DNA of 64,000 nucleotides, taken from Natronococcus roseus. GTDB taxonomy: Archaea > Halobacteriota > Halobacteria > Halobacteriales > Natrialbaceae. The position numbers and the translations under genes are program-made. This document shows positions 32,775-41,083 of this stretch, one piece after another. The stretch lies in contig NZ_JBHLJR010000005.1 in assembly GCF_043677095.1 (NCBI RefSeq), forward strand, positions 310,001 through 374,000, given 5' to 3'. The stretch's first letter is position 1. Each line of letters starts with the position of its first letter. The notes under the pieces are model-generated. The model ran no database searches. It was given only the letters and a program-made list of their open reading frames with translations, and had not been told where the DNA came from.

Positions 32775-33857
32775 ATGGAACGCGGGTCGCCGGAATCGTT
32801 TACGCGCATGGGTACCCTCGGGATCGAGGAGGAGTTCTACGTCGTCGACGAACGGGGCCGCCCGACGAGCGGCACCGACGACCTCGTCTACGAGCACGAT
32901 CCGCCCGAGATCCTCGAGGGACGGCTCGACCACGAGCTGTTCAAGTTCGTCATCGAGAGCCAGACCCCGCTGATCGAGGAACCGAGCGACGCCCGCGACT
33001 CGCTGCTTTCGGTTCGAGAGGCGTTGGCCGACCACGCCGAGACCCACGGCTATCGGATCGCCGCGGCGGGACTGCACCCCCTGGCGAAGTGGCGCGAACT
33101 CGAGCACGCCGAGAAACCCCGATACCGCTCCCAGCTCGACCGGATCCAGTACCCCCAGCACCGCAACACGACCGCTGGCGTCCACGTCCACGTCGGCGTC
33201 GACGACGCCGATAAGGCGGTCTGGATCGCCAACGAGTTGCGCTGGTACGTGCCGATCCTGCTCGCGCTCTCGTCAAACTCGCCGTACTGGAACGGGTTCG
33301 ACACCGGGCTTCAGTCCGCTCGCGCGAAGATTTTCGAGGCGCTACCGAACACGGGAATGCCGACCCACTTCGAAGACTTCGACGACTTCGACCGGTTCGA
33401 ACGACGGATGCTCGAGACGGACGCCATCGCCGACCGGGGCGAGCTCTGGTACGACGTTCGGCCCCACACGGCCCACGGCACCGTCGAGCTGCGGACGCCG
33501 GACGGCCAGGCCGACCCCGACATCGTGATGGCGTTCGTCGAGTACGCCCGCGCGTTAGTCGAGGTCCTCGCCGAGGAGTACGAGGACGGGACCCCCGGCC
33601 ACCAGCACCGCCGGGAACTGCTCGACGAGAACAAGTGGCGCGCGATCCGCCACGGCCAGGACGTCTCCCTCATCGACCGTGACCTCGAGGGAACCGTCGA
33701 CCTCGGCGAGCTCGTCGACCGGGAGTGCGAACGGCTGGGGATCGACGGGATCCGCGAGATCTACGAGCGCGAGAGCGGCGCCGAACGGCAGCGCCGGCTG
33801 CGCGAGGAGGAGGGAACCGACGCCCTCTGTGAGTCACTGTTGCTCGAGACGCACTGA
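32775..33857 (+). CDS. gshA: Glutamate-cysteine ligase (gamma-glutamylcysteine synthetase)
   Basis: Joins glutamate and cysteine with ATP. Haloarchaea accumulate gamma-glutamylcysteine as their main thiol, so this makes the major redox buffer. The 360-residue protein is of the GCS2 (YbdK/EgtA-like) type: GTLGIEEEFYVVD near the N-terminus binds metal and glutamate; QTPLIEE, QYPQHRNTTAGVHVHVGVDD, LSSNSPYWNG and HGTVELRTPDGQ follow. It relates functionally to the glutaredoxin at 22.7 kb. It converges with the next gene, leaving 6 bp. Confidence 0.95.
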   Translation: MERGSPESFTRMGTLGIEEEFYVVDERGRPTSGTDDLVYEHDPPEILEGRLDHELFKFVIESQTPLIEEPSDARDSLLSVREALADHAETHGYRIAAAGLHPLAKWRELEHAEKPRYRSQLDRIQYPQHRNTTAGVHVHVGVDDADKAVWIANELRWYVPILLALSSNSPYWNGFDTGLQSARAKIFEALPNTGMPTHFEDFDDFDRFERRMLETDAIADRGELWYDVRPHTAHGTVELRTPDGQADPDIVMAFVEYARALVEVLAEEYEDGTPGHQHRRELLDENKWRAIRHGQDVSLIDRDLEGTVDLGELVDRECERLGIDGIREIYERESGAERQRRLREEEGTDALCESLLLETH

Positions 33858-33863
33858 GTTCTC

Positions 33864-34841
33864 TCAGGGGAGCGCCCGGAGCTCCCCGCGCTCGGCGCTC
33901 TCGTAGAGCCCATCGATCACCCGCATGTTCGCGATCGCCTCGTCGGCGTCGGTCCGGGGCCGCGCACCCGATTCGACGCAGTCGGCGAACCGCTCGACCT
34001 GCAGGCGGTAGTGATCCACGGGATCGAACGTCTCGACGGCGTGACGGCCGTCGATCCGGTACTCCAGCTCGAGCGGTTCCTCGAGGGGTGCGTCGAAAGC
34101 GTCCGCGACCTCGAGCCAGCCGTTTGCGGCCTCGACGCGGTAGCGCTGTACTTTCTGCGTGTCGAACCCGGAGGCGATCCGAGCCGAGGCGCCGTCGTCG
34201 TACTCGAGGATGCCGGCGAGTTCAGTGTCGACGCCCACAGCCCGGGAGTCGTGGGTGTGGGCGTAGACCCGGTCGGGCTCGCCGAGGAACTGGCGGGCGG
34301 CCGAGACGGCGTAGCAGCCGACGTCCATCAGCGAGCCGCCCGCGAGGTCGGGATCGAGGCGGACGTTGTCGGGATCGTCGAACAGCGGGAACTTGAACGC
34401 GGCCGAGACCGAGCGGATGTCCGTAAGTTCCTCGCGGGCGAGTTCGATCGCGCGCTCGGTTCGCGGGTGGTAGCGGTACATGAACGCCTCCATCAGCGTG
34501 ACGCCGCGATCCTCGCAGTGGGCGGCGACGTCGCGGGCCTGGTCGGCGTCGACTGCCAGCGGCTTCTCGCAGAGCACGTCCAGGCCGGCGTCCGCGGCTC
34601 GGATCGTCCACTCGGCGTGGGCGGTGTTCGGCAGAGGAATATAGACGGCGTCGATCCCGCCGTCCTCGAGCAGGTCCTCGTACGCGCCGTAGCTCCGGGG
34701 AACGTCGAACTCGTCGGCGAACGCCCGCGCTCGATCGTCGTCGCGCGAGGCGATCGCGCCGACGGCGTGCTCGCTCGCTTCGATCGCGGGCAGCACCGAC
34801 TTCCGCGCGATTCCCGCCGTACCGATGATGCCGAACTCCAT
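33864..34841 (-). CDS. Gfo/Idh/MocA-family NAD(P)-dependent dehydrogenase
   Basis: A 325-residue sugar-type dehydrogenase. FGIIGTAGIARKSVLPAI is the dinucleotide-binding start; DVLCEKPLAVDADQA contains the EKP motif with the active-site Lys; the C-terminal domain has LMEAFMYRYHPRT and GGSLMDVGCYAVSAARQFLG. This resembles haloarchaeal NADP-dependent D-xylose 1-dehydrogenase, the first step of oxidative pentose degradation, but that is not proven and no other xylose genes are nearby. Start ATG 34841 (MEFGIIG) is preferred over one four codons upstream. Confidence 0.9.
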   Translation of the reverse strand: MEFGIIGTAGIARKSVLPAIEASEHAVGAIASRDDDRARAFADEFDVPRSYGAYEDLLEDGGIDAVYIPLPNTAHAEWTIRAADAGLDVLCEKPLAVDADQARDVAAHCEDRGVTLMEAFMYRYHPRTERAIELAREELTDIRSVSAAFKFPLFDDPDNVRLDPDLAGGSLMDVGCYAVSAARQFLGEPDRVYAHTHDSRAVGVDTELAGILEYDDGASARIASGFDTQKVQRYRVEAANGWLEVADAFDAPLEEPLELEYRIDGRHAVETFDPVDHYRLQVERFADCVESGARPRTDADEAIANMRVIDGLYESAERGELRALP

Positions 34842-35059
34842 GTGTCCGACCACTCAGGGGGTCCTAAAGAAGGTGGGCGCTCGAGGGGCGACGCCAAGAA
34901 CCCGACGGCCGTTCCTCGAGCTGTCGTCTCCGAGGGTGCCGATCGGAACGAACGGTATCTGCCACGCGAGCGGCTCGAAACCATCGGTCCGTACCATCGT
35001 CGACGACGGAACGCATAGTACGGAAGATCGATACGTTCGACGGCGGGTGTTCGGATCGA

Positions 35060-35078
35060 ATGTGCAAACGTTGCACAA
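35060..35078 (+). promoter_or_regulatory. Operator 1 of the RHH-PIN module
   Basis: TGTGCAA-ACG-TTGCACA, an inverted repeat with 7-bp arms and a 3-bp centre at 35061-35077, lies about 20 bp before the TATA-like GGTTATC (35089-35095). Confidence 0.7.
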
Positions 35079-35100
35079 GCACCGAAAGGGTTATCGACCC

Positions 35101-35119
35101 ATGTGCAAAAGTTGCACAT
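35101..35119 (+). promoter_or_regulatory. Operator 2 of the RHH-PIN module
   Basis: ATGTGCAA-AAG-TTGCACAT, a perfect inverted repeat with 8-bp arms, ends 4 bp before the antitoxin ATG and covers the expected transcription start. Its centre is 41 bp (about four helical turns) from operator 1, with the TATA between them. Confidence 0.75.
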
Positions 35120-35122
35120 AAC

Positions 35123-35488
35123 ATGAGTGCGAGCGACGATCCCCGACGCGTCCACTTCCAGTCGCCGGAGTACCTCGTCGACCGGCTCGACGCGATCGCG
35201 GAACTCTTCGAGACGGACCGAACGGATCTCCTCGTCGAGGCCATCCGTCAGTACATCGAGGAGACCGCGGACAGCGAGACGTTTCAGGAGCTGGTCGCGA
35301 GGAAGTACTACGACGACCGGCTCGAGTTCGAGACGGTCAAACAGCTGGTCGGCGCCGAGACCGCCCAGCGACTCCGACTCCTCAAAGCCGACCTCGAGGA
35401 CGAACCGCTCGATCTCGCTGCTCCCGACGACGTCGACGTCTACGACGGCGACGCGGTGACGATCGATCCCGCGGACGACGATCGATGA
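35123..35488 (+). CDS. Ribbon-helix-helix antitoxin-like protein
   Basis: A 121-residue protein. The N-terminal half is a ribbon-helix-helix DNA-binding domain: strand RRVHFQSP, helices EYLVDRLDAIAELF and DRTDLLVEAIRQYIEETAD. The rest is acidic and probably wraps the partner protein. Four-base overlap with the next gene (ATGA, ATG at 35485) and two palindromic operators in the promoter make it a self-repressing antitoxin. The ATG at 35123 is taken; an in-frame ATG at 35060 would place both operators inside the coding region. Confidence 0.87.
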   Translation: MSASDDPRRVHFQSPEYLVDRLDAIAELFETDRTDLLVEAIRQYIEETADSETFQELVARKYYDDRLEFETVKQLVGAETAQRLRLLKADLEDEPLDLAAPDDVDVYDGDAVTIDPADDDR

Positions 35489-36060
35489 GCGGCCGGCCGC
35501 GGCTCCGAACGGTCGTCGCCGATACCAGCGCGCTCGTCAGTCTCGCCGTGCCCCGCGCCGACGCGGACTACGACACCGATACGGCCCCGGACCCGCTCCA
35601 GTGCCTCCTCACGTCGTGTGAGGTGTTCGTGCCGCCGGAGGTGATCACGGAACTCCGCGATATTGCGCAGTATCGGGACGTCCACGGCGCCGCTGCGAGC
35701 AACGTCCTCGCGGCCCGCGACCACTACTCGGTCGAGGACCCCTACGAACGCTCCGATGCCGCGGACTCACGGCCGACGTTCGGCCTCGACGACGGCGAGA
35801 CCGACGGGATCGCTCTCGCGAACGCGCTCGGCGTCGACGGCTTTCTGACCGACGAGTTCGGGGGGACGAACTTCCCGCTCATCCACGCGGTCCTCGACGG
35901 GCCGCGCATCGTCCCGACGCCGCGACCCGTCCGTGACTACGTTCGGAACGGCCATCTGAACCACGGCGAGGCGAGAATGCTAATCGGCGCGATCGGCTCG
36001 CACCGAAGCTGGGACGACAGCCCCTACGTCACCCGGATACTGGCACTCCTCGAGGAGTAG
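35485..36060 (+). CDS. PIN-domain-like toxin (ribonuclease)
   Basis: A 191-residue PIN-like protein. RTVVADTSALVSLA places the first catalytic Asp (13) on strand 1, VPPEVITELRD carries the second acidic residue (Glu56), and FGLDDGETDGIALANALG with FLTDEFGG gives the C-terminal acidic pair. PIN toxins cleave RNA and are held by RHH or other antitoxins. It is larger than the common 130-residue VapC, with an insertion about residues 60-105; this resembles DUF3368-type PIN proteins. Expressed with the RHH gene through an ATGA overlap. Confidence 0.83.
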   Translation: MSGRPRLRTVVADTSALVSLAVPRADADYDTDTAPDPLQCLLTSCEVFVPPEVITELRDIAQYRDVHGAAASNVLAARDHYSVEDPYERSDAADSRPTFGLDDGETDGIALANALGVDGFLTDEFGGTNFPLIHAVLDGPRIVPTPRPVRDYVRNGHLNHGEARMLIGAIGSHRSWDDSPYVTRILALLEE

Positions 36061-36155
36061 CAGCGGTGGCCGTCACCTCGCTCGTGTTTGCCGTGTCGAT
36101 CGAAACGAGTCGCTCCTCGATGTCACTCGTCTGTCGGTCACGGTCGGTCGACCGA

Positions 36156-36166
36156 ATCACTATATG
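36156..36166 (+). promoter_or_regulatory. TATA box of AGE-family gene
   Basis: ATCACTATATG lies about 28 bp before the ATG at 36189. Confidence 0.6.
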
Positions 36167-36188
36167 ATCCCGTCGGATACGACCAGCC

Positions 36189-37376
36189 ATGAACGTCTAC
36201 CGGACCCGAACGGGGCTTCGCCACCAGTTTCGGGACGTCCTGAACTTCTACTACCCGGCCTGCATCGATACGTCGGTCGGAGGCTACGTCGCCCAGCTCG
36301 ACGAACGCGACGGCCACGTCTACGATTCGCAGACGAGACACCTCGTCGCGACCGCCCGGGGCGTCCACAACTTCAGCCTGGGTGTCCTCGCCGACGGTCC
36401 CGACTGGTGTCGCTACGCCGCCGAACACGGCCTCCGATTCCTCTCGACGGCCCACTGGGACGCCGACCGCGAGGGGTACGACTGGCTGCTCGAGGGCCGC
36501 GAGCCGACCGACCGAACGCGGTACTGCTACGGCCACGCGTTCGCGCTGCTGGCCGGAGCCAGGGCCCACCAGGCCGGGATTCCCGGCGGACGGGGTGAAC
36601 TCGAGCGCGCCTTTGCCGTCCTCGAGGAGCGGTTCTGGGAGCCCGAACACGGCCTGTACGCCGACCGGGCCTCGCCCGACTGGGAGCTCGCGAGCTATCG
36701 GGGCCAGAACGCGAACATGCACGCCTGCGAGGCGCTGCTCGCGGCCTACGAGGCGACGGGCGAGGATCGCTTCCTCGAGCGCGCCTACACCGTCGCCGAC
36801 TGCTTTACCCGCGAGGTGACGAGCGCGACCGACGGCCTGCTGTGGGAACACTACACCGAGGCGTGGGAGCCCGACCTCTCGTACAACGAGGACAGCCCGC
36901 GCCACCAGTTTCGCCCGCCGGGCTACCAGCCCGGCCACCACGCCGAGTGGGCGAAGCTCCTCGCCCTGCTCGCCGACCACCGGTCCGAGGCGTGGCTCCT
37001 CGAGCGGGCAATCGAACTGTTCGACGCCGCGATCGACCTCGGCTGGGACGACGAGCACGGCGGGCTCTACTACACGGTCGAGGCCGACGGCGAGCCGATC
37101 GTCCCCGACAAGTACGGCTGGGTCCACACGGAGGCCATCGGCGCGAGCGCCCTGTTGAGCCGCCACGACGACGCCTACGCCGACTGGTACGACCGCCTCT
37201 GGGAATACTCGCTCGAGCACCTCCGGAACCCGAAGTACGGTAACTGGTACGAGCGCCTGACCCGCGACCACGAGCGCGACGACCCGAACCGCGGGACGGC
37301 CGTCGAGCCGGGCTACCACCCGCTGACGAACGCCTGGCTCGCAATGGGTGCGCTCGAGGACGACGGGCTCGAGTAG
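36189..37376 (+). CDS. AGE-family sugar isomerase/epimerase
   Basis: A 395-residue (alpha/alpha)6-barrel protein of the N-acylglucosamine 2-epimerase family, which also contains aldose-ketose isomerases for mannose, glucose or sulfoquinovose. Conserved stretches: TRHLVATARGVHNFSLG, YCYGHAFALLAGA, GQNANMHACEALLAAYEATG, RPPGYQPGHHAEWAKLL (His pair) and GWVHTEAIGAS. His residues in RHLV, NMH and GHHxEW match the proposed catalytic site. Close to a GH3 glycosidase and a sugar importer, so a role in interconverting imported hexoses is likely. Confidence 0.88.
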   Translation: MNVYRTRTGLRHQFRDVLNFYYPACIDTSVGGYVAQLDERDGHVYDSQTRHLVATARGVHNFSLGVLADGPDWCRYAAEHGLRFLSTAHWDADREGYDWLLEGREPTDRTRYCYGHAFALLAGARAHQAGIPGGRGELERAFAVLEERFWEPEHGLYADRASPDWELASYRGQNANMHACEALLAAYEATGEDRFLERAYTVADCFTREVTSATDGLLWEHYTEAWEPDLSYNEDSPRHQFRPPGYQPGHHAEWAKLLALLADHRSEAWLLERAIELFDAAIDLGWDDEHGGLYYTVEADGEPIVPDKYGWVHTEAIGASALLSRHDDAYADWYDRLWEYSLEHLRNPKYGNWYERLTRDHERDDPNRGTAVEPGYHPLTNAWLAMGALEDDGLE

Positions 37377-37405
37377 AGGAAAGGGAAAACGAGGCGACGG
37401 GCCGA

Positions 37406-38041
37406 TCACTCCACCGCGGCGACGTACCCCCGCGCGATCCGTCGCGTCGCGACCAGCGTCGCGTAGGCGCCGACCAGCGAGCCGACGACGAGCGAGAGTC
37501 CGCCCATCTCGACGAGCGCGCTCGAGAGGGCGATTCCGAGCAGGAAGGCGATCGCTCCGGAACACCAGCCGACGAAGTAGGCGGCGTTGCCCGCCGCGTC
37601 GCCGAGGCCGCCGAAGCCGGCCCGGAGCGAACCCGTACGGGCGTAGTTTCCGATCCCGATCGGGAATAGGTAGCCGGCGACCGCGAGGGCGAACAGCACG
37701 GCCGTCGAACCGGCCAGCACGACGACGGCGTCGCCGCCCGTCGGCGCTCGCGTCGTCTCGAGCAACAATCGGAACGTCACGCCCGCGGCGAGCAGCGGCG
37801 CGGCGAGGTAGGCGAGTCCGAGCACGGCCGCGCCGACGCCACGGGAGAGGACGCCCCGCTCGAGCGCCGAGGGGGGATCCGGATCGGGCGCCGCGGCGAA
37901 CACCGAGACGAGATACCCCGCCAGCGGGACGAGCGCGAGGACGGGGACGGCGATCGAGTGGACGAACACGCAGAGCCAGGCGACGAGCAGCGCCTTCTCG
38001 CCGTGCTCGCCGCGAAGCGGGTACCGCAGTGCGTCGTCCAT
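37406..38041 (-). CDS. DUF4013-like membrane protein
   Basis: A 211-residue membrane protein with about five helices, starting MDDALRYPLRGEHGEKALLVAWLC and including LVPLAGYLVSVFAAA and YLFPIGIGNYARTGSLRAGF. The mix of a short cytoplasmic start, helices and the PIGIGNYARTG motif matches DUF4013 proteins, common in haloarchaea, function unknown. It converges with the AGE-family gene. Confidence 0.78.
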   Translation of the reverse strand: MDDALRYPLRGEHGEKALLVAWLCVFVHSIAVPVLALVPLAGYLVSVFAAAPDPDPPSALERGVLSRGVGAAVLGLAYLAAPLLAAGVTFRLLLETTRAPTGGDAVVVLAGSTAVLFALAVAGYLFPIGIGNYARTGSLRAGFGGLGDAAGNAAYFVGWCSGAIAFLLGIALSSALVEMGGLSLVVGSLVGAYATLVATRRIARGYVAAVE

Positions 38042-38369
38042 CCACGCTGGTCTCGAGCGCGATTCGGTTTACGTCTTCCGCGACCGAACTCTCAGCACCG
38101 GTGACCGTCACGAGTCGAGATCGATCGGTCACGGCCGCGCGGCGAATCGACCGGTGGTGCCGTGCCGTCGGGTTGAACAGTCACTACCGGTACCGCTCCT
38201 GACAGCTGAGGGGGTGTCAAGAGAAGCTTTACGAGTGATTTCGGAAGCTACCGTCAGCCGTCCATATGTGAATTTCCGTTCGGAAAAGAATTCAACTGGT
38301 AACTATATCGGTACTATTTGATTATTCCGTAAAAGATTATTTATACTGTTGTAAGTTATCATAGGTCGC
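38042..38369. other. Promoter region of the GH3 gene
   Basis: A 328-bp spacer that turns AT-rich over its last 130 bp. It contains a perfect palindrome TTTCCG-TT-CGGAAA (38273-38286) and the TATA region ATTATTTATACTG (38332-38344), 30 bp before the ATG. No gene seen. Confidence 0.65.
38273..38286 (+). promoter_or_regulatory. 6-2-6 palindrome upstream of GH3 gene
   Basis: TTTCCG-TT-CGGAAA is a perfect 14-bp inverted repeat about 55 bp before the TATA box, a plausible activator site for sugar-dependent control. Confidence 0.45.
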
Positions 38370-40880
38370 ATGTCGACTGATCGAAACGAGGATCACGAGC
38401 GAGCGAAGGCGGATACGTCGAGACGAACGTTCCTGAAAGCAACCGGAGCAACGACAGCGGCGGTGGGAGCCGGTGCAAACACCGTCGGAGCGGACGAGGG
38501 AAACCGGGAGATCGAGACACTTGTCCAGCAGATGAGCCTCGCCGAAAAAGTCGGACAGATGACCCAGGTCGCGCTCGGCGAGGACGGGGAAGGGCTCGAT
38601 CCGGAGGAAGCGTTCACAACGCACGACGACGTCGAGACGATCGGTGATCTGTTCAGCGAGCACTACATCGGGTCGATCCTACACGGCGGATCGTGGGGAC
38701 CGACCCGGGATGGAACGGAGTTCGTGAGCGGACTCAACGACCTCCAGGAGTACAACGTCGAGAACACGGACCACGGCGTACCGTTCATCTGGGGCGGCGA
38801 TGCCCTGCACGGGAACTGCTTCCTCGACGGCTGTACGAGCTTCCCACAGCGACTCAACATGGGCGCGACGCGTGACTTGGAACTGGTCGAAGCCGCTGCG
38901 ACGCACACCGGCGAGTCGGTCGCCGCGATGGGTGGTCACTGGAACTTCGGCCCGACTGCCGACCTTCTTCGGGATATGCGCTGGGGGCGGTTTTTCGAGG
39001 GACACAGCGAGGATGCGATGCTTCTCGGGGAGATGGCGCGTGTTCGTGCCCGCGGATTCGAGTGCCACGACCGAGTTGCGGCGACGGTCAAACACTTCAG
39101 CGGCTACGGGACGCCGAACATCGGCAACGACCGAGCGCACGTTCGAACGTCGCTTCGTGACCTTCGTACGAGACAGTTCCCGCCCCAGGAACGCGCGCTC
39201 GAAGAGGCAAAGACCGTGATGGTAAACAGCGGTGCCGTCAACGGAAAACCCGCACACGCTTCCGGGTGGCTGCTCACGACGGTTCTCCGAGAACACTACG
39301 AGTTCGATGGCGTCATCCTCACCGACTGGGACGACTTCGAGCGAAAGATCTCGAACCACGAGTACGCACCCGACACCGAGGACGGCTGGCGACGCGCCGT
39401 CAGGGGCGGACTGGAAGCGGGGATCGACATGTGTATGTGCGGCGCCGATACCCCGCCGACGCGGTTCATCGACACGACGATCGAACTCGTCGAGGACGGC
39501 GAGATCGACGAACAGCGTATCGACGAATCGGTGCGACGAATCCTCGAGCTGAAACGTGACGTCGGACTTCTCGAGGAACCGTACACCGACGAAACCGAAA
39601 TCGAAGCTCTCGTCGGCGGCGCACAGGACATCTCCGAACAGCTCGCGAAGGAGTCAGTGGTCCTGCTCGAGAACGATGACGGAACGCTTCCGCTCGACGG
39701 CAGTGAGGAGGTGCTGCTTACCGGTCCGGGTATCGATAACGGTACCGAGAACCGGTTCTTGATGCAACACGGCGGCTGGACGCTTGGCTGGCAGGGCGTC
39801 GAGGAAGGCGAACCGACCGAAGACGGCCCGCGACCGCGCCAGAACACGATTGCGGGCAAACTCTCCGACCGGCTCGGCGATCGGTTCACCCACGTTCCAA
39901 CGTCGTTCGAGGCGGATCCGTACGGCACCGTTCAGGACTTCGAGAACGGACGGTTCGATCTCACTGACGAACAATCGGACGCGATCAGTGATGCTGCAGA
40001 GACGACCGGTGCCGCCATCGTTGTCCTCGGCGAGGGACCCCACAACGAAGGATTCGGTGACCGCGACCGGATGCGGCTTCCGGAAGCACAGCAGGAACTC
40101 GTTGCGCTGCTTGCGGACGAACTCGAGGATGAGGTACCGCTCGTCGGCGTCATCTTAGCCGGGAGCCCGCGAGGAACGGACGAAACGTTCCAGCACCTCG
40201 ATTCGATCCTGTTCGCCGGACAGCCCGGAAGCGATACCGGTGTTGCCGTCGCTGACGTCCTGTTCGGCGAGTACAACCCGTCGGGCAAGCTGCCGTTCAC
40301 GTGGGAGTCGAACGTCGGATTCACGCCGCTGTTTTACGACGACTACCCGCCCCGTCAGTCCGTCGGCGCCGAGGACGGCATGGTCCAGTACGAGTTCGGA
40401 CACGGGCTCTCCTACACTGACTGGGAGTACTCGGGACTCTCCCTCTCGACGAGCACGGTTGATTCTCCCTCGTCGAAACCGACCGTTGCGGCCGAAGTGA
40501 CCGTCGAAAACGCGGGCGATACGGACGGCGAACATGTCGTCGAAGTGTACAACACGGAGTCGTACGGTTCCGTTCTCCAACCCCACCGACGCCTCGTCGG
40601 ATTCGAACGGGTGCAGGTCGATGCGGGAGATTCCGAGGTTGTTACGGTCGAACTCGACCTCTCGACGCTCGAGGTCGTTCCGGGTGACGTACCCGGAACG
40701 GAGCCGAAGGTCGTCGAGGCTGGCGAGTACGAACTGTCCGTCGGCGACCGAACGGCGACGCTTACGATCGGACAGACCGAGGGGATCTCGGAGAGTCGGG
40801 CGGTTCCGGTCTCTCGTCCCGACGATAGCGAAAAGTCCGCGACAGCTAGGAATCTACTCGCGCTTTTCCAGCAGCGATAA
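38370..40880 (+). CDS. Tat-exported glycoside hydrolase family 3 (beta-glucosidase-like)
   Basis: Secreted GH3 enzyme, 836 residues, that would release glucose or xylose from beta-linked glycosides outside the cell. A twin-arginine signal (SRRTFLKATGATTAAVGA, Arg18-Arg19) is present without lipobox. The GH3 N-terminal barrel has MSLAEKVGQMTQ, ATVKHFSGYG (His/Lys of the substrate site) and VILTDWDDF with the nucleophile Asp319; the C-terminal domain follows (ILAGSPRGTDE, LFGEYNPSGKLPFTWE), then a fibronectin-III-like end EVTVENAGDTDGEHVVEVY. Codon third positions look less GC-rich than in neighbours, a hint of transfer. Confidence 0.95.
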   Translation: MSTDRNEDHERAKADTSRRTFLKATGATTAAVGAGANTVGADEGNREIETLVQQMSLAEKVGQMTQVALGEDGEGLDPEEAFTTHDDVETIGDLFSEHYIGSILHGGSWGPTRDGTEFVSGLNDLQEYNVENTDHGVPFIWGGDALHGNCFLDGCTSFPQRLNMGATRDLELVEAAATHTGESVAAMGGHWNFGPTADLLRDMRWGRFFEGHSEDAMLLGEMARVRARGFECHDRVAATVKHFSGYGTPNIGNDRAHVRTSLRDLRTRQFPPQERALEEAKTVMVNSGAVNGKPAHASGWLLTTVLREHYEFDGVILTDWDDFERKISNHEYAPDTEDGWRRAVRGGLEAGIDMCMCGADTPPTRFIDTTIELVEDGEIDEQRIDESVRRILELKRDVGLLEEPYTDETEIEALVGGAQDISEQLAKESVVLLENDDGTLPLDGSEEVLLTGPGIDNGTENRFLMQHGGWTLGWQGVEEGEPTEDGPRPRQNTIAGKLSDRLGDRFTHVPTSFEADPYGTVQDFENGRFDLTDEQSDAISDAAETTGAAIVVLGEGPHNEGFGDRDRMRLPEAQQELVALLADELEDEVPLVGVILAGSPRGTDETFQHLDSILFAGQPGSDTGVAVADVLFGEYNPSGKLPFTWESNVGFTPLFYDDYPPRQSVGAEDGMVQYEFGHGLSYTDWEYSGLSLSTSTVDSPSSKPTVAAEVTVENAGDTDGEHVVEVYNTESYGSVLQPHRRLVGFERVQVDAGDSEVVTVELDLSTLEVVPGDVPGTEPKVVEAGEYELSVGDRTATLTIGQTEGISESRAVPVSRPDDSEKSATARNLLALFQQR

Positions 40881-41020
40881 CCACGTTTCGCGTTCCCTTC
40901 TCCACCTTCGGATCGAGGAACCCGTCGGAGCGTGAATCGGGATTGATTCCGTGCTCCCGATCCCGCCTCGTCTGAAGACCTGCAGCTCAAACGGCCAATA
41001 TCGAAGGATAGCGGAGAGCT

Positions 41021-41034
41021 ACTCAATCTTGAGT
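41021..41034 (+). promoter_or_regulatory. 6-2-6 palindrome before the sugar ABC operon
   Basis: ACTCAA-TC-TTGAGT is a perfect 14-bp inverted repeat ending about 12 bp before the TATA element GTTTATTA (41048-41055). Its position suggests control of TBP/TFB binding, perhaps by the winged-helix protein encoded at the end of the cluster. Confidence 0.5.
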
Positions 41035-41083
41035 TAAAGATAAGTAAGTTTATTAGGCATGGAAACACTACCTGTAATAGGTC

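Noticed and set aside
31048..32775. 575-codon minus-strand frame opposite hcp
   Set aside because: hcp on the plus strand has all cluster ligands; the opposite frame is a shadow rich in Val/Asp/Gly.
35060..35122. N-terminal extension of the RHH antitoxin from ATG 35060
   Set aside because: It would put both palindromes and the TATA-like box inside the coding region; the RHH fold begins only after 35123.
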